Source: Mycoemilia scoparia
Lineage: Eukaryota; Kickxellomycota; Kickxellomycetes; Kickxellales; Kickxellaceae
Assembly: GCA_027575805.1 (NCBI GenBank)
Contig: JANBPU010000095.1
Location: 1-62,892 of the forward strand
Direction: 5' to 3'
DNA: 62,892 nucleotides
Below, piece by piece: positions 43,963 through 53,888 of this stretch. How positions within the stretch are numbered: position 1 is the stretch's first letter; the number at the start of each line of letters is the position of its first letter. The notes beneath the pieces are model-generated. The model did not search any database, had not been told where the DNA came from, and saw only the letters and a list, made by a program, of their open reading frames with translations. Both the position numbers and the translations under genes were made by a program.

Positions 43963-46602
43963 ATGGAACACACACCGACAGCAATAGAAATGGTAGCAGT
44001 TGACTTATCACGATGCAAACGTTGTCAACAGCCCGTAAAATTAGACAAGACCATCAGTAATCTACCAAGTGATGCGTTGTCGGTGATAGCCGAGGCACTG
44101 CCACCCGAAAGAAGTCACGAATTTCGTGAAATGCTAATACAAAATAGTAGTAGTGGAGGAGGTGGTGGTGGAGGAGATATTATGGATGATGGGTTAGATA
44201 AATCGCAACTAATTAACAGGGATAGCAATAATTCCATTCCTGTGGTGTCTTCAATATACGCATCCCAAATGATGATGACGATGATGCAAAGAAGTTCATC
44301 TTCAGCATTATCAATGATGTTGTCGGATTCCAAATTGGCCCAGAAATTGACGATGGACGAAAACCAGCGGTTTTTAAATGAAAAGCCAATTATTGTTCGT
44401 GACCCCAGTAAACACCAACACCAAGGGCGGCCAGGTTATCAGCCAAACTCAAAAGATACTACTGATCCTGATTCTAAAAACCACAAGCAATTTGATAATT
44501 CCTCTGGCTATTCTTCTTCACCATCTTCTTCCTGTGATAATGATGAAGATACATTGAAAACATCGAAGGATAGCGATGGTCTTGATTCAACTAGAAATCA
44601 AAAAATAAAAGAAGGGATTGTGGGGGGTCTCAAAAACCATGGTGCATTGGGTGAAAATGCTAACGAGAACCTTAAAATAAACGAATCGTTTATTATGTTG
44701 TCTTCGTCACAAATCCCCGAATCCATTACTATTGGCAACAATAATACTGGCCCCAAGAAAGGATTAATTGATTTGAAGGCCAGTAGTAAAGCTGCTGCTA
44801 CTACTGTTGTTGAAAGACTATACCAACTTTCTCCAACTAAAAGAAAACAGGCCGCTGGTAATTTGTTAGACAGAACCAAAGACGGGCAACACCACCACCA
44901 ACACCACCATGAGTTTGCCGATAGACAATCAATTGGTGGGTCAAGTAAAGAAAATAATAGTACAAGTAGTAGTAGTGGTGGTGGTGGTGGTGGCAGTCCT
45001 GGACCAGATGGCGACAGATTAAATAGCAAAAGTTCGGCTAGAAGTAATTTCTCAACCAATGTTGGTGGTAACGATCCTACAAAGCAAAGCGGTGGTGTAA
45101 TAGGAAAGGGTGGTGGTCATGACTATTTTATTGAATCTGGCCCAGAAAGTACAACTAATGGCCGTGGTGGTGATGGTAGTTCAGGTGGTGGTAGAAGTGG
45201 TACCTCCAGTAATAACAACAACAACAACAACAACAATGATACTGGTACTTCAAATTCACAATATGGGGGAAAAGCATTTGGAATTAACCAACAATTCCGT
45301 GTAATTAGTAGACTTATGGATATCCTTGAAGAAAGATCGGAATTAAACCACCCACTATGCGTAAACTGTACTGAACGACTGCTAAAACTATTGGAAACTG
45401 AAGCAGCCAAGAAGGAAAAAGAAATGTCAATGTACGAGGATTATTTGTATACATTGCAGGCTGAGCCTTCGCCAACTGAGGAAGAATGTGAACGACTTGA
45501 AGCTGTGTTGAAGCAACAACAACAGCATGAAAGTTCGCTTGATGAGTCTTTGCAGGCTCTTGATAGGCAACTTGAAGAAGCCCAGCGTGAACTTGAAGTG
45601 TTGGGATTGGAAGCTAAAGAGCTTGACGAAGAGGAAAAAAGGCAAGTGGTAAAAAACACTACTAATATAATTATATATGCATATATATTTTTACAATTAA
45701 TCGTATTGTATGTAGTCGGTGATATTGACTAATTAATTCATGATAATGTAATTATCATTATATGTATGTGTATATAGACTATTGGAAGAATATAACCAAT
45801 TCGATAGCAAGATGGAGAACTTTAGGGATGAACAAGAAGCAGTTGAACGCCAGCATGAACTCAATACTCTCCAACTCGGGTTTTTACAAAAAGTCAATGT
45901 ATACAACGATGTGTTCAATATAAGCAGCGATGGATCGATTGGTACAATCAATGGATTCAGGCTTGGTCGACTGCCAAATCAGCTGGTGGAATGGAGCGAA
46001 ATCAATGCTGCTTGGGGCCAAGCTTTATTATTATTGATAGCAGTGGCACATAAACTAAAGTACGAATTTAAAAGCTACAGACTGATTCCTGTGGGCTCAT
46101 ACTCAAGAATCGAGAGAATCACAGAGGACGGCGAAGCAGCTACTGCTGGTGGTCATGAACTTTATGGATCTGGCGAACTTCATATTGGGAGGATATTTCA
46201 TAACAGGCGGTTTGACCAAGCCATGGTTGCATATCTTAATTGCTTGAATCAATTGGCTAAAGCCGTTGAACGGTATAACCCGGATCTTCGTTTACCATAT
46301 GCGCAAGTACCCTCTTCTCTCTCTCTCTCCTTTCTTCCCGTTTTGTTTATATAATTATGATTTCTTGATATATTTTTATGCTGATATATAAGTTTGCTCT
46401 TTTCTAGAGTCTACTAACATCATGTGTTTTTTCTATTTTTTCTAGAATTGATCAGGACAGAGTTGGTGGCGTATCTATAAAACTTCAATTTAGCAACGAA
46501 GAGACATGGACAAGAGCCCTATACTACACACTGCTTAATGCCAAATGGATTCTCGCGTTTGCATCCTCCTTTGTTCACCCAGATGATGCGAGCTCGCAAT
46601 AG
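43963..46602 (+). CDS. ATG6: Autophagy protein 6 / Beclin-1 (Vps30), 786 aa, with two GC-AG introns
   Basis: Three exons: 43963-45641, 45778-46302, 46446-46602. Atg6 is the regulatory subunit of the Vps34 PI3-kinase complexes in autophagy and vacuolar sorting. Seen: N-terminal CKRCQQPVKLD (C18, C21) pairing with HPLCVNCTERLL near residue 468; a coiled coil (SLDESLQALDRQLEEAQREL); and the C-terminal evolutionarily conserved domain (NVYNDVFNISSDGSIGTING, INAAWGQALLLL, YRLIPVGSYSRI, then IKLQFSNEETWTRAL and NAKWILAF). About 370 residues between the two CxxC motifs are Ser/Gly/Asn-rich insertion, making it far longer than human (450) or yeast (557) proteins. Both introns begin GCAAGT: AG|GCAAGT at 45642 (ends TATAG) and GC|GCAAGT at 46303 (TACTAAC branch, ends TTTCTAG). 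Only these joins keep the conserved frame. Confidence 0.92.
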
Positions 46603-46891
46603 CATGGTGAAACCATCATATATTTTATAATATTCGCATTTTTGGCTTAATAAACTATCCTGTTTTCTTATAACTGACTTCGCAGTCAGCGACGACCAGT
46701 TATTCAGGTTGTGTATTAACTCATGCTTTCAGAAAACAGCATAGCAATTACTCTTGCAAATACTCTGCAAGCTTTCTCAAGAATTATTTCTACTCAAGAA
46801 TCCACACAATGAAACATATTTATAAAGGGAAGTTTATATAGTATATTTAAAACTCGAAAAAAGCAGGCAAAGCAAAAATGGAGAGATCTAT
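46603..46891. other. Convergent intergenic region
   Basis: 3' regions of ATG6 (AATAAA-like TTAATAAAC near 46648) and of the cysteine synthase gene; no gene. Confidence 0.4.
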
Positions 46892-48065
46892 CTAAGGCAA
46901 AACAATGTATTTGTGGAGATGCTTGGGAATAGCATCAACAAGTCCCTTAGACTCCAACCATTTTCTGCTAAACAAGCGGGATTGATAGCGATAAGCGCCA
47001 TCCGAAATGATAGTTACGATTGTATGACCAGGGCCCAAGATCTTGGCCATTTCGTTAGCAGCCACAACGTTGAGGGCACTAGAAGCACCAATATAAAGAC
47101 CCTCTTCATCCAAAAGACGATACAACATGGCAATAGTATCCTCATCCTTAATGAACAAAGCATCATCAACCAAATCGACATCAGGTTTCAAGTTTTCAGT
47201 AATACGACCCTGGCCAATTCCCTCAGTAATAGAACTTCCCTGACGTTCAGTCAATTTACCACCACTCTTGAAGTAGCTGTACAAAACACTACCAGGTGGA
47301 TCAGCAATGAAGGCCTTGACTTTACCGCCAGACTTTTCTTTCAAGTATCTGGTTACACCAGCAAAAGTGCCACCGGTACCAGTGGCACAGGTAAAACCAT
47401 CGACTTTGCCTTCAGTCTGGCTCCAAATTTCAGGACCGGTGGTTTCAATATGGGCTTGGCGATTAGCCTTCCAATTATCGAACTGATCGGTCCAGACGGC
47501 ATTTTCGCCCAAACTTTCGGCATATCTCTTGGCCTGGTGGTTATAGTTATCGGGATTATCGTAAGGAACAGCGGGGACGGGGCGGACATCGGCACCCAGC
47601 ATTTTAAGGAGATCGATTTTTTCTTGGCTTTGGGTGTTTGGCATGTAGATTACGCACTTGTATCCCTTGGCACGGCAGACATGGGCCAGACCAATACCAG
47701 TGTTTCCAGCAGTGCCTTCAACGACTGTGCCGCCAGAACCAGGCTTCAGCTGTCCACTTTCTTCGGCTTTTTTTACGACATAGTAGGCTGCACGGTCTTT
47801 GACACTGCCACCGGGGTTCATGAATTCGGCTTTGGCTAGAATTTCGCATTGGGTTTGTTGGCTTAATGTCTTGAGTCGGAGTAGTGGAGTATTGCCAATA
47901 GCTCCAATAAACCCATCAACAGGCTACACCATACATGTTTATACGAGATTATTTATTTAGTTAGAACACTTCTTGGATTGGTTGTTTTGGGTTGGATATT
48001 AAAGCATATATGCGATGGCCTACCTTGGCGGAAGTTATAGTCGAATAAAGTCTCTTTGCCAACAT
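46892..48065 (-). CDS. Mitochondrial cysteine synthase-like PLP enzyme (Cys12/Mcy1 type), 357 aa
   Basis: Two exons on the minus strand: 48024-48065 and 46892-47923, with a 100-nt phase-0 intron (GTAGGC...GTGTAG). The tiny first exon encodes [14 protein letters not shown], a typical mitochondrial presequence, and joins [17 protein letters not shown]. The family is fold-type II PLP enzymes making cysteine from O-acetylserine (or related substrate) and sulfide. Seen: PLP lysine K56 in [11 protein letters not shown], the substrate-binding [12 protein letters not shown] loop, the phosphate-binding TGTGGTFAG loop and [17 protein letters not shown], characteristic of the Cys12/YGR012W branch rather than cytosolic CysK. 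The frame alone would suggest a start at 47821, which lacks 34 conserved residues. True activity of this branch is uncertain. Confidence 0.92.
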
Positions 48066-48899
48066 ATTTTAGCAGTAATAATAATAATAATAACAGTTGC
48101 TGGCTACTGATAATAACACGCGTATTAAAATAAGTTAAAACAAAAATGTCTATGTAAAATAGAAAAAAATATAGGATAGTGAGAAGGAAAAGGAAAGTAT
48201 GATAGAGAGAGTTTATAGAGAGTGCGGAGACTTAAGTGCTACTCTACTGCCATGTGCAAGCAAGTGCTATAGTAGAATGACTAATATCAATAGCCTTAGG
48301 TCTTCGTCATGCCCACACACACACATACAGAGCGTATATTATAAACCAATCTTGATCTACTATTAGTCCCCTGATCCCAGTGCTGCTGAGACTTTTAGAG
48401 AGATGTATGCGGGTTTGATCGTTTTGGTGAGGAGCGGTACTGAAGCTTGTTATGTATCCTGGATCGAGTCCTTGATAACGCTGTTACCAATCACGTCATC
48501 ATCAGCCAACCAAATCCAATTGGCTCATCTTTGATCATCAATCCACAAAAACTCTTTTGTGTATGTGTCACAATAATGTAGGGAACTTGTGTGGAGTTAA
48601 CACCCTTCTTCTATTCATAAACATAGCGCAATTGCCAATCATGCACTTTTGATTGAGCCATGGCATCTCTCTCTAGAACCTACTGCCTAAAACCGAATAG
48701 TGTATGCAACACTAAGCCCTGGATATTAATTATGACAATTATAGCACTGTTGGCTATTTTTATTAAACAACTGCAGTTATTTATAAAAAAATCGAGCTTC
48801 TATTTAAGCTATTTAAAATACTCGAATGGTGGTGGTGCAGATAGATTTTACTTTGCAAATTCCTGGGTGTTGTTGCAATTCCAAAGTACTTGGTGAAGT
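48066..48899. other. Intergenic, nothing firmly recognised
   Basis: Upstream of the cysteine synthase gene and downstream of RFC3. Has a (TAA)n run at about 48073-48090. A 78-codon frame with an ATG at 48660 has one hydrophobic stretch but no other support. Confidence 0.4.
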
Positions 48900-50160
48900 T
48901 TATTTGGCAGCCAATTCAATTCCAACTTTAAATGCGCCAATCAGCGAAGACAGCTGAATAGTTTCGCTGGCACCATTAGCCAGTCTATATCTAATAAACA
49001 TGCCCACACATAAAAAATATCCGATATTAAATTAACATACACAAAAACTCCATCCATCTATATATATATATATATATATACATCACATCATAGGTACGAG
49101 AATCTCCAAAATGGATATAATGTACTTACTCAATGTCAGCCAATTTATCCAACAGATAAATCCTAGTAGCATTTGGAAACTCGATTCCTTCAATATACCC
49201 CAACAATTCAGTAATAACATCTTGTAGTGCCAGCCCGCGATCAGTTTTCAGCATACAAATCTGATCCAGCGCGGTTGAGAAATCATCCTTGACCATAGAT
49301 TCACCAATTCTTTGAATATCTTTTGGATGTGGACTACCAGTACAAGCATAAATCTCATTTTCATCAATTCCTCCGGGGTAAGCAGCATGGCAAGCCTGAA
49401 GTACATTTAAAACTCTGCGCATATCGCCTTTCGACAATCTCAGCAACGCACCCTTTCCATCCTTGGTAATATTCACTCCTTCAGTATCAACGACCATCTG
49501 CAATCTTTCTTGAACCTGTTCAATTTTCAGGGGAGAGAACCTGAACTTTGTACAGCGGGATTGAATGGCCGGAGTAATCTTGCTGACATAATTACAGATT
49601 ATACAGAATCGAACATTTCTTGTATATTTTTCAATGACTCGACGTAGTGCTGCTTGGGCTGCTTGGGTCATGGCATCGGCTTCGTCTAATACTACCAGTT
49701 TAAAGTCGCTGATATTGTTCCCGCCGGAGGCACTTGATGATAACATTGACACGGTTCGGGTGCTGGCAAAACTTTTGATCTGGTCTCGGACTACATCAAT
49801 ACCTCGGTCATCTGAAGCATTGAGCTCAAGAATCATGTTCTTGTATGCTTTGGGCCCGTACAGTTTTTTGGCCAGAGCCAGGATTGTCGATGTTTTTCCT
49901 GTACCCGGAGGGCCGTAGAATAGGAGGTGCGGAAGTCGGTTTTCAGCAATGAATTTCTCAATGGTATCGACTATTCCTTGTTGTGAAACTAGGTCGTCGA
50001 GAGTGTTGGGGCGGTATTTTTCTACCCATGGGAGGTTTTCGTTTAGCTTGGGTACAGTTGTGGTATCATCCTTGGCCTTTCCTTTGTTTGGCCTTGTAGT
50101 GGTGGTGGTGGTAGTAGAGAATGGCTGAGGTGGGTTATCATCGATATCCATGGCCGTCAT
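48900..50160 (-). CDS. RFC3: Replication factor C small subunit, yeast Rfc3 / human RFC5 type, 373 aa
   Basis: Two exons on the minus strand: 49130-50160 and 48900-48990, with a 139-nt phase-2 intron (GA|GTAAGT...TTAG|A) that holds a (TA)n run. The short last exon supplies YRLANGASETIQLSSLIGAF and the end IELAAK, aligning with the Rfc3 C-terminus. RFC loads PCNA at primer ends. Seen: LPWVEKYRP box, Walker A GPPGTGKT at residues 83-90, NASDDRGIDVVRDQIK, Walker B VVLDEADAM, the SRC arginine-finger motif (QSRCTKF) and sensor-2 GDMRRVLNVLQ. The N-terminal 40 residues form a Thr-rich extension. An ATG three codons later (50151) is an equally possible start. Confidence 0.95.
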
Positions 50161-50654
50161 TTTGTTTTGTTTTTCTTTCTTTCTGGTTTGGTTGGATTTA
50201 TGTATGCACAGTTGTATGAGAAAAAATAAAGTTAAGAATATTTCAGCGGATAGATGGATTTAAAAAAGATTTGTTGATCACTTTGGCTTTTTGTTTTGCT
50301 TTGCTTTGTTTACAGTCCATGATAAATACCTGCTTTTGTTATGGGTAATTGATCTGAATTGGGCTTCATCATTGTTGTTTGGCTGATTCTATTCTCTCCC
50401 CTAAAAGTGCATTAGAATAACTCCACTGATATTAGCTTAAAATGTATGGCCTAATGGTCCAAATTCTGTAGGAGACATGTGGGTACCAGTTGTTTGTCTT
50501 TTGATAGAGAACCCATTAATACTTTATCTGCTTACATTTTAAATAATGTATCTGGTTGAATTGAACATAGTTTTGCATATAAAAATCAACAAATCCACAT
50601 GTTTATAATCATCATTTTATCACATGAACATATACACAATCTGACTTTACAATA
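50161..50654. other. Intergenic, nothing recognised
   Basis: RFC3 promoter region and sequence downstream of family copy 6; no gene. Confidence 0.4.
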
Positions 50655-50794
50655 TATGCTTTAAAATTCCCCTTTTTTATTAGCTAGAAATAAAGCAGAA
50701 AAAGACCACACATCTAATTATTATAAACAGCCAACAATGATGGTCTCCAAACAAACCTCACTGCTTTATCACCATTGCACAGGAATTATATATC
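50655..50794 (-). terminator. Conserved 3' block of family copy 6
   Basis: ATGCTTTAAAATTCCCC, minus-strand AATAAA at 50676-50681, then TATAAACAGCCAACAATGAT, as in the other five copies. Confidence 0.55.
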
Positions 50795-51580
50795 TCAGGA
50801 GGAAGTAAGAACAAGTTGAACTGGCTTCTGTGTACCATTTACGTAGGCATCACAAACCATTTTATTGATAAATTCTATCAAATTGAGTTTATCCTCGCCG
50901 ATAGCATAAGTTATAGCCTTGACAGAAAAAGTAATATCAATAGGCTCATTGGCAATACATTCACGAAGTTTTTGAACATCAAGCACAGGGGTGACCACAG
51001 TTTGAATTCTTTGAGCATCAAGGTCAGGGATGACTACATCTTTAATATTATTTAGACATTTACACATGATAACTCGAAGATTATCAACACCAAGGGCCAT
51101 AAAGATTGGATCTGTCATAACCCTGATTTCTTCAAGCATGTTTTGGCAGTCATCCATGGTAACACCTTCTATTGGCCCTTTCGATGTTCCTAAGCATGCA
51201 TAAAGATGCTTAACAAGAAGTGTAGCAAAATACAGTTTCCATATACAGAGTACTCTGCCATGGTCTGTGCTGCTAGCACTTTGGTTACTCTTGGTCAATC
51301 CACCACCATGGGTAACAGTGTATTCCTTAACCTGATCAATAAGCGACTGGGCAGCCTGCCTAATTATAAGTGCCCATAAAGGGAATTTTGGGCCATCTTT
51401 CCAATTGGGTGTTGTTTGAGACCCAGTGCTTGCCAGGAGGCTAACAAGTATTTGGGTATGATCAGTAGAATCACTATGGCAAACATGAGAAAGTACTTGG
51501 AGAAGCATTTTGTCACAGTAAAACATTACTGCAAGATATATCCCAACTGTATAAGTTGAGATAACACTGGCAAGTGTCAT
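50795..51580 (-). CDS. Unknown ~240-residue family, copy 6 (261 aa)
   Basis: Longest copy. Blocks: TPNWKDGPKFPLWALIIRQA, AQSLIDQVKEYTVTHG, core TDHGRVLCIWKLYFATLLVK, VTMDDCQNMLEEIRVMTDPI, VLDVQKLRECIANEPIDITF. It carries an internal duplication: a DLDAQRIQTVV segment precedes VTPVLDVQKLR, two versions of the same V-x-D-(V/A)-Q motif in tandem. The C-terminus (NGTQKPVQLVLTSS) replaces the usual IVD..L end. Start aligned with the family; promoter nearly identical to copy 5. Confidence 0.8.
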   Translation of the reverse strand: MTLASVISTYTVGIYLAVMFYCDKMLLQVLSHVCHSDSTDHTQILVSLLASTGSQTTPNWKDGPKFPLWALIIRQAAQSLIDQVKEYTVTHGGGLTKSNQSASSTDHGRVLCIWKLYFATLLVKHLYACLGTSKGPIEGVTMDDCQNMLEEIRVMTDPIFMALGVDNLRVIMCKCLNNIKDVVIPDLDAQRIQTVVTPVLDVQKLRECIANEPIDITFSVKAITYAIGEDKLNLIEFINKMVCDAYVNGTQKPVQLVLTSS

Positions 51581-51706
51581 GGTTGCTGAAGATGATCAAG
51601 CAAAGGGTGTTGTTGGTCTGTGTTGGTTGTAGGAGTGTGGGCGATGTCTGAAGAGGGAATAGGTAGAAGCGATAGTTGAAATTGGGTTTGGGGGTGGAGC
51701 CTAGAC

Positions 51707-51714
51707 TATTTATA
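51707..51714 (-). promoter_or_regulatory. TATA box of family copy 6
   Basis: Minus-strand TATAAATA about 130 bp before the ATG. The region 51581-52070 is nearly the reverse complement of the copy 5 upstream region. Confidence 0.6.
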
Positions 51715-52074
51715 AAGAATTTCCAAGGCATTTGCAGGTTTGTCAAAAATTTCTCTTTTTAAATATATTATTTGGAAATTTTCGCCACCTTATTCACAAT
51801 GTAACCATTTGAACTATCAACTTTGAATAAACAAAAATATTTTTTGGTCAGAATTAGAACCAAACAACCAATTTTTGGCAAAGGATTTGATTTGTGTAAA
51901 GAAATCTTGTACTCAAATCTTGTTATTTATAAATGATTTATTTTGTTGTTGATCTACCTTGATATTCAAATAATTCTGGTTTCTTATAGCTGGTTCTTTC
52001 TATGGAAAACACATGTTGCTACCAATACCAGATTTGTAATCTCATTCATATGATAAATATTTTACTAGTGACCA

Positions 52075-52190
52075 CGTATTAAATTTAAAAAATGGGTGCT
52101 CATCAGATTTTAGTCAAATTGCTAGCCATTTCATATGCAACTATTGTGGACCCACTATTTTTCTCTAAGCCCTCATGAACTATGCCAATC
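52075..52190 (-). repeat. Dispersed ~100-130-bp repeat, copy R7
   Basis: GCTCATCAGATTTTAGTCAA core and CTAAGCCCTCATGAACTATG end block; pairs with R5 of copy 5. Confidence 0.5.
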
Positions 52191-52279
52191 TTGCTTTTTA
52201 GGATCCGAAGTTTTTGCTCAAAATTTTGGTTAACATAAATATATATCAGCTTTGCTCTATTAACAGATAGATAGACAAA

Positions 52280-52430
52280 ATCTCCCATATGGCAAGTTCT
52301 CCATCAATTGGGAACAGATCGTTGCCCTCATACATTCCCTGCAAATCAGTCCATAACCAGACATACACTTTGACTGGAGCCTGGCATAGTATTGGCTATT
52401 ATCCAGGGTATCATTTTGGTACAGCTTTAA
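52280..52430. repeat. Diverged repeat shared with 41680-41830
   Basis: Second copy of the element described at 41680. Here the plus-strand frame opens with an ATG at 52289 (MASSPSIGNRSLPSYIPCKS) and runs 68 codons. No homology to a known family. Confidence 0.45.
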
Positions 52431-52928
52431 AGGAGATTGTGTCATATATTGGAGAAACTATTTGGTTTGAAACTTATTCTCGGAGATTAGCCTAGTATGT
52501 GATTATTATCCACCAAAAACCACAAAACAACGCTCAAAAAAAACAATCATCCTCCATATTGGTTTTATTTGACGCATAAATTGTTTATTTCAAGGCATTT
52601 CTACATGAAAAACTCGAAAAGATTTATCCAATGTAATTGATGGCACTGTTGATTATGCCTGTTCAAAGTTTTCCCTTTACTCCCTCATTGCAAATTGATA
52701 TATAAATAGCTTGTTTGTGTGTATTATTAGATGCTGAAAACTTTAGCAATTTCTTTCCAATCTACTATTTGCTTATCACTATTATTGCTTTTTAAAGGAA
52801 ATGAGAAAAAATCACTAGTTTGCTAGCGAGGGATTCTCATCCCACACTTGACACGCCAAACAATTTTAAGTCACAAACATCAACAACAACAACAACAACA
52901 ACAAAAACAAAAACAAAGAATAGTAAAG
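52431..52928. other. Intergenic, upstream of the 88-aa gene
   Basis: Nothing recognised apart from a (CAA)n run at 52879-52900 in the leader of the next gene. Confidence 0.4.
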
Positions 52929-53336
52929 ATGAGTCGAGAAACTGTTTTCTACAAAACTCCAAGACAAACCAAAATCACTAAAGACAATGTTTATCAACTC
53001 CTTGATATATTCTTTCAACAACTTCCTGCTGTAAGTAATAGTGAATTTGCAAAATCCACAAATTAATTACTGTTGTTGTTGTTGCTGGTGCTGCTGCTGC
53101 TGCTACTTCTTCAATAAGAAAAAGTATTAATTTTGTTTTTGGCTGTTTATTTATAAATTTGTATTATATAGGATAGAGTCTATTTCCGAAGCTGCTGGAT
53201 GACCAAATCTGAGGCACATGAGCAGCTGAAGTCTGATGTTGGGTTGAATATGAGTATTGTTGACAATATCTTGTATATGCAGAATACTACTTCTTTTCAT
53301 GCCATCATTGATTACAGAGTTATTTCTGGAGAGTAG
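52929..53336 (+). CDS. Small spliced protein of unknown function, 88 aa
   Basis: Two exons: 52929-53030 and 53172-53336, with a 141-nt phase-0 intron (CCTGCT|GTAAGT...TATATAG|GAT). The protein begins MSRETVFYKTPRQTKITKDN, continues VYQLLDIFFQQLPA|DRVYFRSCW and ends DYRVISGE. No known domain, signal peptide or membrane segment. Perfect GTAAGT donor, in-frame join and absence of stops support it. Size, intron place (after residue 34) and a T-K-(D/E) start resemble the 102-residue gene at 7482. Confidence 0.55.
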
Positions 53337-53888
53337 GACAATTCAGTTTGGTTTACTTCCTTCTTTTCTTGAAGCCATTCGTATATTTGCGCGATTCCAT
53401 GCTTATGACCTGGTTTTTGTTTTTGGAGATAGTGTGTGTATGTTTATGCGTGTGGATTAGTTGGCTAGTGGTTTACTATGGACACTACTTTGCTTTACAT
53501 TGAAATTTAGTATATGTATGATGTTTTGTTACCTTTCAAAGAGCAGTATGTAAATAAAATGGTATAGAAATTCATATTATTCATATTGGCGATTTAAAAT
53601 TGAACGAAATTATAGGAGACAATCATGTAAGATCTTCAGCACAGCTTTATTAAGCTCTTTAATACCAACATAGTGTAGAATTCAGCAATATTCAAACCTC
53701 AAGTTATAATCAACACAACTATATAACAAAGTTGGTTAGGATAAAATTATTACGCCTTTATTACAAATTTACACACAAAAATAGACACAGCTCCATGACC
53801 AAAAAAGACTTATTGTATGACAACAATAACAACTCAAAAAAGAGGTAAATGAATAAAGAACTGCCAAGTCGATCCATCCAACCATCCT
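53337..53888. other. Convergent intergenic region
   Basis: Between the 88-residue gene and the 233-residue gene; AT-rich, no gene. Confidence 0.45.

Noticed and set aside
46307..46407. Alternative GT-AG splicing of ATG6 intron 2 (46307-46407)
   Set aside because: In frame, but it adds QSLLTSCVFSIFSR before the conserved IDQDRVGG, keeps a TACTAAC branch and pyrimidine tract as coding sequence, and is not Beclin-like.
48660..48896. 78-codon plus frame with one hydrophobic stretch
   Set aside because: It has an ATG, but no homology and no promoter signal that I can see; it ends four bases before the RFC3 stop on the other strand. Left uncalled.
49058..49082. TA repeats at 49058, 33664 and 19733 as functional sites
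   Set aside because: Simple microsatellites, two of them within introns; nothing suggests a specific role.
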